From Kiloniella spongiae (GTDB lineage: Bacteria; Pseudomonadota; Alphaproteobacteria; Kiloniellales; Kiloniellaceae): a stretch of DNA of 64,000 nt. Under the pieces are notes generated by a model. The model saw only the letters and a program-made list of their open reading frames with translations. It had not been told where the DNA came from and did no database searches. Positions 18,302 through 27,069 of this stretch are shown piece after piece. Location: assembly GCF_001026905.1 (NCBI RefSeq), contig NZ_LAQL01000016.1:35593-99592 (forward strand), in the 5' to 3' direction. Both the position numbers and the translations under genes were made by a program. The number at the start of each line of letters is the position of its first letter. Within the stretch, counting starts at the first letter, position 1.

Positions 18302-19042
18302 ATGAGAAGTGGTTCACACTTTGCCCAAACGGCCTCTTCCAATCCTTTGGTGAACTCTCCCTGCGAAAAATGCAACATCGCAGAAATGAGCCTTTGTCAC
18401 GCTCTTTCCTGTGATGATCTACGCAAATTATCCTCGATCTCAACAGGGATTGAGGTGGGCAAAGGTGTCACAATCATTAATGAAATGGATTCCGCTGATT
18501 TTCTGTTCAATGTAACAGGTGGGTCCATCAAACTTTACAAGTTACTTCCTGATGGTCGCCGTCAAATGACAGGCTTTCTGTTTCCTGGTGACTTTCTCGG
18601 CATCGCTATGAACGATTGTTATGCCTATTCGGCAGAAGCACTTGAAGATTGTAGACTCTGCAGATTTCCACGTGCCAGACTTGAAGAACTTTTAAAAGAA
18701 GTTCCTGATCTGGAAAATCGACTTCTCAACATGGTATCGAACGAATTGGTTTTGGCCCAAGATCAAATGCTATTGCTTGGCCGAAAAACGGCAATAGAAA
18801 AAGTCTGTAGCTTTCTTCTGTCTCTTGCAAAACGTACTCAACGTAAAACAGGCGCAGGACATGTAATATCCTTACCAATGGGGCGCTCAGATATTGGTGA
18901 TTACTTGGGACTAACCACAGAAACCGTTAGTAGAACACTGACCAACCTTAAGAAAAAAGGAATTATCTCGATCCCAACTAACGGTCAATTGGAAATCAAC
19001 GACATCGAAGAACTCACCGATCTTGCCGAAGGTATGGATTAA
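18302..19042 (+). CDS. FNR/FnrL-family oxygen-responsive transcriptional regulator
   Basis: A 246-aa CRP/FNR protein. The N-terminal cysteines C21, C24 and C32 (CEKCNIAEMSLC) plus an internal cysteine in IAMNDCYAYSAE match an oxygen-labile 4Fe-4S cluster. A cyclic-nucleotide-type beta-roll follows (FNVTGGSIKLYKLLPDGRRQ), then a helix-turn-helix near the C-terminus. The recognition helix TTETVSRTL has the E..SR residues that read TTGAT-N4-ATCAA, and two such boxes occur at 17548 and 18161. It is the likely activator of the cbb3 operon. Confidence 0.92.
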   Translation: MRSGSHFAQTASSNPLVNSPCEKCNIAEMSLCHALSCDDLRKLSSISTGIEVGKGVTIINEMDSADFLFNVTGGSIKLYKLLPDGRRQMTGFLFPGDFLGIAMNDCYAYSAEALEDCRLCRFPRARLEELLKEVPDLENRLLNMVSNELVLAQDQMLLLGRKTAIEKVCSFLLSLAKRTQRKTGAGHVISLPMGRSDIGDYLGLTTETVSRTLTNLKKKGIISIPTNGQLEINDIEELTDLAEGMD

Positions 19043-19151
19043 TTAGGTTTTCCGTGTGCTTTTAAATAGCGCCCTTTAAATCAAACAACTATTCCCCATA
19101 TCTATTGCAGTCGTCTTGCTGTATTAATCCGATAGTATTCTATAACACCAC

Positions 19152-19335
19152 TATAACTGGCTTTGGGAAAAGGGGTCTGTACGCTGCCACAGAGAGCGAT
19201 TTCTGGGCGCGATTAGGCGCACTTCCCAAAGCGAGCCGCTTATCACGCGATATGTAAGTCGTGATCTGGAACCTGGAAGTAGTGTTCCGGGAGGATGCAT
19301 TTCATTGTGCATCCTCGGCGGGCTTGCTTATTCTT
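19152..19335 (+). ncRNA. Probable structured non-coding RNA, unassigned family
   Basis: The 418-bp gap after the FNR-type gene has no ORF but contains dense complementary pairs. Stem A pairs GCTTTGGGA (19160-19168) with TCCCAAAGC (19224-19232). Three hairpins follow: ATCACG/CGTGAT (19242-19265), GGAAC/GTTCC (19268-19288) and GAGGATGCA/TGCATCCTC (19291-19316), and the last three are enclosed by GCGAGCC/GGCTTGC (19231-19237 with 19321-19327). TTGCTG at 19116 and TATAAC at 19141 could be promoter elements, though the 19-bp spacing is long. Length near 180 nt would suit 6S RNA, but I cannot fit the expected long closing stem. A leader of the downstream aldolase gene is the alternative. Confidence 0.6.
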
Positions 19336-19460
19336 CTTAGTTTTCATTTAATTAAACTTTTCATCACCTTTTACTTCCCTTACCCTGAGTTGCGCACACA
19401 TTGTATGTGATAAAATCACGGCTATTCATGTTCACGCACGAAAAACAACGGATATAAAAA

Positions 19461-20237
19461 ATGGCAAGTCCTCAGCTAAAAAATAAACTCGGCGACCACC
19501 ATCCTGTGTTTGGGTGCTGGATTGATATGTTCAGCCCAATCGCGACTGAGATTATTGCGCAGGCTGGCAACGATTGTTTAATGATTGATCTTGAACACGG
19601 CCCAGGTTCTGTGATGGATGCCATAACCCAAATGCAAGCGGCCAAAGCCTACGGCCCCAAAGTTTATGTCAGGGTTTCTAGCAACTCGAATGCAAAAATT
19701 AAACGCGTTCTTGATGCGGGTGCTGATGGCGTCATGGTGCCGTCGGTTTCCACAAAAGAAGAAGCAGAATATGCCGTTGCGGCATCCCATTACGCCCCAC
19801 AAGGTAAAAGAGGAGTCGCTTCAACAATTGTCAGAGGTGCTGACTACGGGGTTAATTCCCAAAGCTATTTGAAAAATTTTAATGATCAAATGCTTTTGAT
19901 CTGTCAAATTGAAGATGCTGAAGGTGTTGAAAACTCAACAGAAATAGCCAATACCGATGGTGTGGATATGATCTTCATCGGCCCGTCCGACCTTTCGGCT
20001 GATCTTGGCTATCCAGGGGAACCAGATCATCCCGCAGTTCTCGAAACCATCTTTAAGATCGAAGAGATTGTTAAAGATGCGGGCAAATTACTTGGTACTA
20101 TTCCAACGCCAGAGCGAAGTGCAGAAGCACTTTTCAAGTCCGGTTATGACATGGTTTTGGATGGCAGCGATATTGGCTTTGTGGTCAAAGGTGCGAGAGA
20201 GAAGGTTGCTCAACTAAAGAAAACACTTGGTATATAA
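19461..20237 (+). CDS. HpcH/HpaI-family aldolase/citrate lyase
   Basis: A 258-aa class II (metal-dependent) aldolase of the HpcH/HpaI family, which cleaves or forms 2-keto-acid substrates such as 4-hydroxy-2-oxoheptanedioate. Visible residues are H46 in DLEHGPG, the arginine in VYVRVSS, the metal-binding glutamate in QIEDAEG and the aspartate in IFIGPSDLSADLG. Length is typical. No other aromatic-degradation genes are nearby, so the natural substrate is uncertain. A structured RNA candidate ends about 125 bp upstream. Confidence 0.88.
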   Translation: MASPQLKNKLGDHHPVFGCWIDMFSPIATEIIAQAGNDCLMIDLEHGPGSVMDAITQMQAAKAYGPKVYVRVSSNSNAKIKRVLDAGADGVMVPSVSTKEEAEYAVAASHYAPQGKRGVASTIVRGADYGVNSQSYLKNFNDQMLLICQIEDAEGVENSTEIANTDGVDMIFIGPSDLSADLGYPGEPDHPAVLETIFKIEEIVKDAGKLLGTIPTPERSAEALFKSGYDMVLDGSDIGFVVKGAREKVAQLKKTLGI

Positions 20238-20258
20238 ATATCGAAAATTCGTCTGATT

Positions 20259-20867
20259 TTACAGCTTAACAGCCATGCAATACTGCTTTTTTCGCTCGAA
20301 AGCTTCGCAAGCTTTATTTGCCTCAGTCCGATCATCAAAAGTGCCTCCCAAAACACGATAGAATGTGCCTTTTCCAGTAATTTTTACCGCCTTGAGTCGT
20401 AGTGTTAGTCCATTGGTTTCTTTAGGAAAAACATTCTTGAGTTCTACCCATTCCTTTTCAGCGCTCGCCTTGCTTTTATTGGAAGATAAATGAACAGCAT
20501 ATTTACCCGTAGCCTTGATAACGGGTGGTTGAGCGATTTTTTCTGAATTCTTTAAGGGGAAAAGGGTAATCTTTTGCCCCTTTGGGGCAACGCTATTGAC
20601 GTCATTGGCATCAAGTGCTGTCGTTTCTATTTGATCGCCATCAACTTTTTTCGGGTTATCAGCTTCTTCAGGATCGCCGTCTTTTTCTGCAAGCGAATCA
20701 AGCGCTTCTTTTGTAGAATTCGCAGCCTTTTTGGACCCCTTTTTTATATCTTCCCACAAATCAACGCCCCAGCCCTTAGTATCGTCATATACACTGCCGC
20801 AACCGCTCAGGACCAAAGATGAACAAAGGAGAACCACAAACAAAGAGGAATAACGTCGTATTGGCAT
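20259..20867 (-). CDS. SPOR-domain lipoprotein
   Basis: A 202-aa protein. Its signal peptide ends in a lipobox (LSGC, cysteine 23), followed by a charged linker rich in K, D and E. The C-terminal 75 residues (YAVHLSSNKSKASAEKEWVEL to the end) form a SPOR fold, which binds denuded peptidoglycan glycans and often marks division sites. It converges on the aldolase gene with 21 bp between stops. A cell-envelope role is inferred from domain content alone. Confidence 0.82.
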   Translation of the reverse strand: MPIRRYSSLFVVLLCSSLVLSGCGSVYDDTKGWGVDLWEDIKKGSKKAANSTKEALDSLAEKDGDPEEADNPKKVDGDQIETTALDANDVNSVAPKGQKITLFPLKNSEKIAQPPVIKATGKYAVHLSSNKSKASAEKEWVELKNVFPKETNGLTLRLKAVKITGKGTFYRVLGGTFDDRTEANKACEAFERKKQYCMAVKL

Positions 20868-20964
20868 GGGCGAGCACCAAAAAAGGTTGGATATAGATTA
20901 CATCCAACCTTAAATAATACATATTTATAAAAAGATAATTAATTCTATGACTTAAGAATTTAAT

Positions 20965-22206
20965 TTAGCTTTTATCACCCTTTGCCTTGGGATGATGCTT
21001 CTCAATAAAGTTATTAATCACGACAGAAACGCTTTCGCGCCATTTACGACCATTAAAAATACCGTAATGCCCGACACCAGCCTCTACATGATTTTTATGT
21101 TTGCCCTTCACAAGGGACGAGCACATTTCGTGCGCAGCCTCGGTTTGTCCGGGGGCTGAAATATCATCCAACTCTCCTTCTACTGTCAAAAGCGCTGTCT
21201 TTTTGATCTTTGACGGATCAACTGACTGCCCTTTCCAGGTCATCGTGCCATTGGGAAGGCTTCTTTCCTGAAAGATATGATGAATTGTATCCAGATAAAA
21301 TTCGGCGGTCACATCCATCACAGAAAGATATTCATCATAAAATTTGTTATGGCTTTCTGCTGAATCCCCGTCACCTTTAATCAGATTATTGAAATGCTGC
21401 ATATGGGCATCTACATGGCGCATGGAATTCATAGATATAAACGCAGCCAACTGCAGAAACCCTGGGTAAACACGGCGCCCCGATCCTTCGTATTGCAGAG
21501 GGACCGTTGCAGTCAGATTATCTTTAAACCACGAAAGGGATTTACTGTCCGCCAATTTGGTCACTTCAGTTTCTGCGGCTCCCGGATCAATGGGTCCCCC
21601 CATCAAAGTCATGGTGCTTGGCTGTGCCGGATCATCATTTGCCGCCAGAATTGAAACAGCAGCAAGAACCAGCGGTGCCGGTTGACACACGGCAATGACA
21701 TGCAGATCTGGTCCTAGCAATTTCATGTAGTCGACAAGATATTCTATATATTCATCCAGTCCGAATTCACCATCAGATGCAGGTACCTTACTCGCATCGG
21801 TCCAATCCGTGACATAAACTTCGTGATGCTCAACAAGAGTTTTTACCGTCCCGCGTAACAAAGTCGCAAAGTGACCTGACATCGGGGAGACGAGCAATAT
21901 CTTTTTCGGGGTCTTTGCAAGATCACACTTAAAGCGAATAAGATCGCCAAAAGGCCTATGGTCAATCCTGGCGAGGTCAATGGGGTGGATACCGTCTTCA
22001 CGGTGGATGGCCTGAAAACCCCATTCCGGTTTTCCTCGGTGCCGAATAACACCTTCGAGAACGTCTGCACTGGCCGCCATGATTTTTCCCATATAGGTCT
22101 GGGAAAAGGGGAATAGAGGGTTATTAAAGTAGGTTTTTGTGAGCTGTGTCATGGCGCGCATTGGTCCCAACGCAGCGCTTTGCATATCAAAGTATGTATA
22201 TAACAC
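20965..22206 (-). CDS. phaZ: Intracellular polyhydroxyalkanoate depolymerase (PhaZ)
   Basis: A 413-aa alpha/beta-hydrolase of the intracellular PHB depolymerase family, which mobilises stored poly-3-hydroxybutyrate. The nucleophile is a cysteine in the AVCQPAP box, as in Ralstonia PhaZa1, and a C-terminal VGHYGIFNGRKWRE block carries the likely catalytic histidine. The start is put at GTG 22206, giving LYTYFDMQSAALGPMRAM as the family N-terminus and a strong AGGGG site 8 bases upstream; the frame stays open to an ATG at 22287. phaC lies 32 kb away. A palindrome at 22353 may be its operator. Confidence 0.93.
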   Translation of the reverse strand: MLYTYFDMQSAALGPMRAMTQLTKTYFNNPLFPFSQTYMGKIMAASADVLEGVIRHRGKPEWGFQAIHREDGIHPIDLARIDHRPFGDLIRFKCDLAKTPKKILLVSPMSGHFATLLRGTVKTLVEHHEVYVTDWTDASKVPASDGEFGLDEYIEYLVDYMKLLGPDLHVIAVCQPAPLVLAAVSILAANDDPAQPSTMTLMGGPIDPGAAETEVTKLADSKSLSWFKDNLTATVPLQYEGSGRRVYPGFLQLAAFISMNSMRHVDAHMQHFNNLIKGDGDSAESHNKFYDEYLSVMDVTAEFYLDTIHHIFQERSLPNGTMTWKGQSVDPSKIKKTALLTVEGELDDISAPGQTEAAHEMCSSLVKGKHKNHVEAGVGHYGIFNGRKWRESVSVVINNFIEKHHPKAKGDKS

Positions 22207-22547
22207 GTCATCTACCCCTAACAAATGTAGCAGCTTTATCAAATTAGCTGTTACGTATGGCCTTCTATTCAAACGAGAAATCATCAAATAAAACTAAAAT
22301 TGACTTCTACATGATGTTCGTTAATCCGGCTTAAATTAATTAAAATCACATTATTGTGCGCCGCACAATTAACTCAAAAGCTAAGCATCTTTGACCAAGT
22401 AGTCAATGATTGTCTGGCTTTTCACAGAGGTTTCATGAAAATGTCAACAAAAGAAAATCAACGCAAAGCGCCATTGAGGAGACATAAATACCAGAGAATT
22501 AACGCCCTAAATTAAGGTCGTAATTAACAGAAGAATTAATGGGAAGA
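22207..22547. other. Intergenic region upstream of phaZ
   Basis: This 341-bp gap holds the perfect palindrome at 22353-22369 and AT-rich sequence suited to a phaZ promoter. An in-frame extension of phaZ to 22287 is open but lacks family similarity. Nothing else was recognised. Confidence 0.6.
22353..22369. promoter_or_regulatory. Palindrome ATTGTGCGCCGCACAAT upstream of phaZ
   Basis: Two 8-bp half-sites, ATTGTGCG and CGCACAAT, flank one central C. PhaR-type PHB regulators recognise TGC...GCA palindromes, so a PhaR-like operator for phaZ is plausible. No copy was seen upstream of phaC. Confidence 0.5.
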
Positions 22548-22820
22548 TTAACCCGAGACGGAAGGAGAGATTGAAACACAAAAATCTCTACCCTTTTTTG
22601 TAAGCTTGCAAACAATCCAATCAGGTTTCAGTTCATTACTGAACCACGGATCAGCCCACCCATGATCAATACAAGCCCGGATAAGCCGGGTATCATAATG
22701 TTGACCATGTTCATCAAAAAGGGGCAATTTACCACCTGCTTGAACAAGGCCGCGTATAAGCCACTTAAGCTGTTTAGGATTTGATTTTTTGGATTGTCTT
22801 TTCTTATCGGGCATAATCAC
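22548..22820 (-). CDS. Hypothetical protein, 90 aa
   Basis: A small basic protein. A lysine-rich N-terminus is followed by LKWLIRGLVQAGGKLPLFDEHG, YDTRLIRACIDHGWADPWF and WIVCKLTKKGRDFC. The last block (x-LT-x-KGRD) resembles the wing of a winged-helix protein, so a small DNA-binding protein is possible, but I recognise no named family. ATG codons lie at both residue 1 and residue 3. Confidence 0.6.
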   Translation of the reverse strand: MIMPDKKRQSKKSNPKQLKWLIRGLVQAGGKLPLFDEHGQHYDTRLIRACIDHGWADPWFSNELKPDWIVCKLTKKGRDFCVSISPSVSG

Positions 22821-22869
22821 AATTCTACCACAAAACGGGTAGAATTGCCAAAGGACTTACGAGCGGGGA

Positions 22870-23049
22870 TTAAGCGCCGAGTGAAACTGATGCATTGCCT
22901 TTGGGTTGCAGAAGTCGTTTGACAATTTCTCTGTACTCGACGTCCCAAACCAGACGATCAATATCAATATCATCATTCTTGTCAACATGTGATGACATTG
23001 ACATTTTGGCCCGCTTATCTGTGCGATATATTCTATTAAAGTTTCCCAT
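22870..23049 (-). CDS. Hypothetical protein, about 59 aa
   Basis: A short acidic-centred protein with the segment DDIDIDRLVWDVEYREIVKR, which reads as genuine coding sequence. The start at 23049 (MGNFNRIYR) is preferred because the upstream extension to 23091 is unlike the rest; the ribosome-binding site is weak for both. The family is not recognised. It lies 49 bp upstream of the 22820 start on the same strand. Confidence 0.5.
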   Translation of the reverse strand: MGNFNRIYRTDKRAKMSMSSHVDKNDDIDIDRLVWDVEYREIVKRLLQPKGNASVSLGA

Positions 23050-23663
23050 GACTTTAATATAAACAGAAAAAACAAAGCCGTGGTGGGGCAAAAAAGTGGT
23101 AAGAATGTGAACAGAATGGATGATGAAGCGTCAATATGGTAAGATATTGTCTAGCTATTATTAAAAAACAACACCTTACCATAGTTAATTAACGTTAATA
23201 TCTATATCACATTAAACTCTTTAACAGGCGTTTTATTGATAATTCTATCCATGCCAAAAATTGGACAAATCCAGACTCTGGTATTTTTCGTAAACAATCA
23301 GTTCTGACAAAGCACGTCCGACAGCCGGGGCCTGTTGTATCATAATGGCTCTTCATTTTACTTGTTATTAAAAGTTATGGCCCTTTCTGTACTATAAAAA
23401 AATAATGTGATCAAAGAAGTGGTTAATTTTTAACAAATGAATTCAAGAATAAAAAAACACTTATTTCCTTCCTCCCTTTAAATGATTACAATATGTAAAG
23501 AACATGACATTTTTTTTGTCCATTAACCAAATAAAAGTCGATGTTAATTTCTCTTTTACTGTTTGTCCTTAGAGTCGGTTCAATCACAACTATAGACTGT
23601 GCCTTCTTGATCGAACTAAAGTTTTTATTCTTTTCGAACAAGTGACAAAAATCGAGGAACCAT
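23050..23663. other. Long non-coding stretch upstream of the sensory cassette
   Basis: Apart from the oxidoreductase remnant at 23200-23337, this 614-bp region is very AT-rich and shows no convincing ORF or hairpin terminator. The 326 bp after the remnant should contain the cassette promoter; no confident -35/-10 pair or sigma-28 site was found. Confidence 0.6.
23200..23337 (-). pseudogene. Decayed 3' remnant of a FAD-dependent oxidoreductase gene
   Basis: These 138 bases match the 3' end of the intact oxidoreductase gene at 26933-27069, about 85% identical by eye, with the TAG codon and following bases retained. Read on the minus strand it gives QAPAVGRALSELIVYEKYQS, matching the intact C-terminus, then a one-base insertion shifts the frame to an early stop. 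Similarity stops abruptly at 23337. There is no start and no upstream coding region, so this is a gene fragment left by recombination. Confidence 0.85.
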
Positions 23664-24188
23664 ATGGATCAAAATACAAGAATAACTGGGACAGAGAGGT
23701 TTTTTGATAAAGACGATATTATCGTCTCGAAAACCGATACCAGTGGTAAGCTCACTTATGTAAATGATACCTTCCTTGATATTGCTGACTATACAGAACA
23801 AGAAGTTATCGGAAAACCGCATAATGTCATCCGCCATCCAAATATGCCCCGATGCATTTTTAAAACGCTGTGGGATACAATTTCAAGTGGTGAAGAGATT
23901 TTTGCTTATGTTGTAAATAAAACAAAACATGGTGATTACTATTGGGTCTTAGCCCATGTCACCCCTTCTTTTGGTAAAAACGGAAACATTATTGGGTATC
24001 ATTCCAATCGGCGTTCACCGAAACTAGAAACTATCACAAATATTATAGCCCCACTTTATGCTGAATTGATAAAAATTGAAGAAAATAACACTCGAAAAAA
24101 AGACGGCATAGAAGCTTCGTCCATTAGATTAAATCAAATAATTAATGATTCTCAGATGGACTTGAATGAATATTTTTTGAGTCTTTAA
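23664..24188 (+). CDS. Aer-like PAS-domain sensor protein
   Basis: A 174-aa cytoplasmic protein. Residues about 20-120 form a PAS domain of the aerotaxis type: IVSKTDTSGKLTYVNDTF, GKPHNVIRHPNMPRCIF, then a GDYYWVLAHVTP strand. In Aer this domain binds FAD and senses redox or oxygen through the electron-transport chain. Here it has no membrane anchor or signalling domain; the MCP signalling part is the next gene, so it looks like a split Aer. The ATG follows GAGGA by 6 bases. Strongly AT-rich codon use compared with neighbours. Confidence 0.85.
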   Translation: MDQNTRITGTERFFDKDDIIVSKTDTSGKLTYVNDTFLDIADYTEQEVIGKPHNVIRHPNMPRCIFKTLWDTISSGEEIFAYVVNKTKHGDYYWVLAHVTPSFGKNGNIIGYHSNRRSPKLETITNIIAPLYAELIKIEENNTRKKDGIEASSIRLNQIINDSQMDLNEYFLSL

Positions 24189-24227
24189 ATATCAATACAT
24201 AATGATCCTTTTTTACAGGAGCCAAAA

Positions 24228-25358
24228 ATGCTTTTTAAATCATCGTCAAAAGAAAGTATTAAAAATGCGATTAATATTTGCAATCAAATTGCCAAGGGTG
24301 ATTTTGAAGCGCGAATAACCAATATTGACAAAAATGATGAATTTGCAGAACTTTTTTTAGCTATAAACAGAATCATAGACAGAACAGACAGTTATATACG
24401 AGAATCTTCTGCCGCCATGAAAGCCGTTGCAGATAAAAAGTATTACAGGAAAATACTAATGGAAGGTCTTTTAGGATCATTCGGGCAAGGTGCAACAACT
24501 ATTAATACCGCTATTGTTAGGATCGAAGATTTAGCCACAAAATCCGTTCAGTTAAGTAAAACAGTTAGTAATCTAATAGAAGTCGTAAATGTTAAAGTAT
24601 GCGAGATTGAGGAAGCTGCTAACGATACCGTAAACAAGACCGATGTCTCATCAAATAGATCTGTTACTGTATTAGAAGACTCAAAAGAAGCAGCAAGAAA
24701 TATTGCTACAGTAGCGTCAGCAACTGAGGAACTTACAGCGTCAAGTAATGAAATAGCACGACAAATCAACTATTCTGTAACGGCAACAAATGAAACCCTT
24801 GAAAAAACAGAACAAGCCAGTAAGAAAATGGAAAGTCTTACTGAAGCAGCAAAGGATATAACATCGGTTGTTAGATTAATCACAGATATTGCCGCGCAAA
24901 CAAATTTACTCGCTCTTAACGCAACAATCGAAGCAGCCAGAGCAGGTGACGCTGGCAAAGGGTTTGCTGTTGTTGCCGCAGAAGTTAAAAACCTGGCAAC
25001 CCAAACAGCTGAAGCAACTGAAAATATATCCACACTTGTTGATAATATACAAAGCACAACAAATAGTGCCGTTGAAGAAATAAATGCAGTCAAGAAAACA
25101 AGCCAAGAGCTAGATTCATCAAGTAGCGGAATTGCCTCTGCTGTAGAAGAACAAAATGCCGCACAATCTGAAATTTCAGAGCAAGTCAGGCGCATGGCGA
25201 CGATTATCAATGACATATCAGATAACGTCGTTAATGTCGTTCAAACCACAGCTGTTTCATATTCATCATCTATACAAGTTCTATGGTCAGTAGGCGATAT
25301 AAATGAACCTACACAAGAACTCGATAGCAACATGAGAGAATTCATTAAACTAATCTAA
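24228..25358 (+). CDS. Soluble methyl-accepting chemotaxis-type protein
   Basis: A 376-aa chemoreceptor without transmembrane helices. A HAMP-like segment ([20 protein letters not shown]) at residues 20-50 is followed by a long coiled coil. The hairpin tip that binds CheA/CheW is clear: [21 protein letters not shown] and the following [12 protein letters not shown]. There is no C-terminal methyltransferase-tethering pentapeptide. It starts 39 bp after the PAS gene with AGGAG upstream. Its output could be chemotaxis, or the partner-switching proteins encoded next. Confidence 0.9.
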   Translation: MLFKSSSKESIKNAINICNQIAKGDFEARITNIDKNDEFAELFLAINRIIDRTDSYIRESSAAMKAVADKKYYRKILMEGLLGSFGQGATTINTAIVRIEDLATKSVQLSKTVSNLIEVVNVKVCEIEEAANDTVNKTDVSSNRSVTVLEDSKEAARNIATVASATEELTASSNEIARQINYSVTATNETLEKTEQASKKMESLTEAAKDITSVVRLITDIAAQTNLLALNATIEAARAGDAGKGFAVVAAEVKNLATQTAEATENISTLVDNIQSTTNSAVEEINAVKKTSQELDSSSSGIASAVEEQNAAQSEISEQVRRMATIINDISDNVVNVVQTTAVSYSSSIQVLWSVGDINEPTQELDSNMREFIKLI

Positions 25359-25381
25359 CCCAGTACTTTAGGGATTTAAAT

Positions 25382-25702
25382 ATGGAATACCAATTAAATA
25401 CAAGCGGTACATCTGTCGAAATATCATTAACGGGAGAACTCTCCTTTAGTGATTTAAAAACATTCCGAGAATTGTTAACCGATACTATCAATGCATCTTC
25501 TGCTGGTGCAAAACAATGGATACTTAACCTTGTAAACCTGAAATATATTGATTCAGCTGGATTAGGGTTAGTTTTACGCATGAAAGCCACAGCTGAAAAA
25601 GAGCAAAAAGAATTAACGATACGTGCTGCTGAAAGTGGTGACGTTGCCCAAGCACTAGAAATAACAAAATTCCACGAACTTATAAATCTTGAAAAAAATT
25701 AA
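25382..25702 (+). CDS. STAS-domain anti-sigma factor antagonist
   Basis: A 106-aa single STAS domain, SpoIIAA/RsbV-like. The phosphorylatable serine lies in the conserved segment YIDSAGLGLVL. In partner switching, a kinase (RsbW type) phosphorylates this serine and a PP2C phosphatase removes the phosphate. It lies 23 bp after the chemoreceptor gene and 6 bp before a REC-PP2C gene, a natural phosphatase partner. No RsbW-like kinase or sigma factor is encoded in this window. Confidence 0.9.
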   Translation: MEYQLNTSGTSVEISLTGELSFSDLKTFRELLTDTINASSAGAKQWILNLVNLKYIDSAGLGLVLRMKATAEKEQKELTIRAAESGDVAQALEITKFHELINLEKN

Positions 25703-25708
25703 CGACTT

Positions 25709-26881
25709 ATGGTTCCAACCGAAGAAATAGAATTATTAAGATATAAATCTAAAATACTTGTTGTCGATGATAACGAATTAATCTGCCGCTTTATCTCGAC
25801 ACTTTTATCCAAGGCTGGCTTTTGTGACGTTAAATTTGTCCTTAGCGGTAAGGCTGCATTGGAAATTATTGAGGATGAAAAACCAGCCTGTGTCATCAGT
25901 GACATTGAAATGCCTGAAATGAACGGTTTTCAACTTCTTGAAATCTTAAAATCCAACATTTTAACCAAAGACATACCAGTACTTGTTATTACCGCCCATG
26001 ATGACAGAGAAAACAGAAACGAAGTATTGGGGCACGGGGCATCAACGGTACTCTCTAAACCGATTGATAGCCCACTATTAGTCAATTTGGTAACCAGTAT
26101 TCTGGACAGAAAAAATTTACTCGACTTATTGTCACTATATCACGAAAGATTATCACTGGAACTGGAACTGGCGACAGATATGCAAGTAGATTTATTGCCA
26201 GATAAAGAACAAACAAACAAAATCAAAGAAAAATATAATGTAAACATTGAAGGTCACTTTCAACCATCATCTGAACTAGGTGGTGATTTGTGGTATGTAA
26301 AAGAACTGAATGCAACGCAATTTATGTTTTTTCTTGCCGACTTTTCAGGCCACGGTATCTCTGCTTCCATAAATACTTTCAGGCTCAATACATTACTGAA
26401 TAAAATAAATGTACCGTCAAAAAAACCTTCCGATTTTCTCAGTGTTATAAATAATGAATTGTGTCAGATAATGCCAATTGGTCAGTTTTGTACTCTACTT
26501 TGTATAAAGGTCGATGTTAAAGAAAATACAATCACTTATTCCGGTGCGGCTGCACCGCCATTCATCTGTATCACAGAAGACACAATGACATTATGTGATG
26601 TATCTGGAATCCCTTTGGGCATACAGGAAAATAACACTTACAACGAACATAGTTTGAATTTTTCAAAAAATTCTGCGTTATTCGCATACAGTGATGCATT
26701 GTATGAGACAAAATTCAGAAATAATCATCCGCTAGGTATTGAGGGCGTATACCAATTGGTTGAAGAAATAAAAGAAAAAAAATCAGCTAATCTTATGCAA
26801 AATATTTTGGATCATTTTTATCTTGAGGTTGATAGGTCCAGACTAACTGATGACCTAACAACCGTTTTAATAACAAGATAA
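25709..26881 (+). CDS. Response regulator with PP2C-type (RsbU/SpoIIE) phosphatase output
   Basis: A 390-aa protein. The receiver domain (residues 14-135) carries the DD pair in LVVDDNE, the phospho-acceptor aspartate in VISDIEMPEMNG and the lysine in VLSKPID. After a helical linker comes a PP2C/SpoIIE phosphatase domain with metal-binding motifs GGDLWY, FLADFSGHGISAS and SDALYET, plus the C-terminal DDLTTVLI. It likely dephosphorylates the upstream STAS protein when phosphorylated itself. Last gene of the four-gene cassette, in convergent orientation with the oxidoreductase gene. Confidence 0.92.
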   Translation: MVPTEEIELLRYKSKILVVDDNELICRFISTLLSKAGFCDVKFVLSGKAALEIIEDEKPACVISDIEMPEMNGFQLLEILKSNILTKDIPVLVITAHDDRENRNEVLGHGASTVLSKPIDSPLLVNLVTSILDRKNLLDLLSLYHERLSLELELATDMQVDLLPDKEQTNKIKEKYNVNIEGHFQPSSELGGDLWYVKELNATQFMFFLADFSGHGISASINTFRLNTLLNKINVPSKKPSDFLSVINNELCQIMPIGQFCTLLCIKVDVKENTITYSGAAAPPFICITEDTMTLCDVSGIPLGIQENNTYNEHSLNFSKNSALFAYSDALYETKFRNNHPLGIEGVYQLVEEIKEKKSANLMQNILDHFYLEVDRSRLTDDLTTVLITR

Positions 26882-26932
26882 TTCTAGGTAGATTAAAGCC
26901 TCTATCCGTTTTGAAGAGCTTAATTATTCCAA

Positions 26933-27069
26933 ATCTAGATCACATTAAGTTCTTTAACAGGCGTTTTATTGATAATTCTTTCCATGCCAAAGATTGATAA
27001 ATCCAGACTCCTGTATTTTCCATAGATAATCAACTCTGACAAAGCACGCCCGACTGCGGGCGCCTGTTG
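26933..27069 (-). repeat. Direct repeat, intact copy (3' end of the FAD oxidoreductase gene)
   Basis: This segment includes the C-terminal 44 or so codons of the intact oxidoreductase gene and pairs with the 138-bp remnant at 23200-23337 in the same orientation. The two copies flank the four-gene sensory cassette. Confidence 0.85.

Noticed and set aside
19152..19335. 6S RNA (ssrS) or a cobalamin/FMN-type riboswitch
   Set aside because: The conserved riboswitch core motifs are absent and I could not form the long closing stem expected for 6S, so the RNA is left unassigned.
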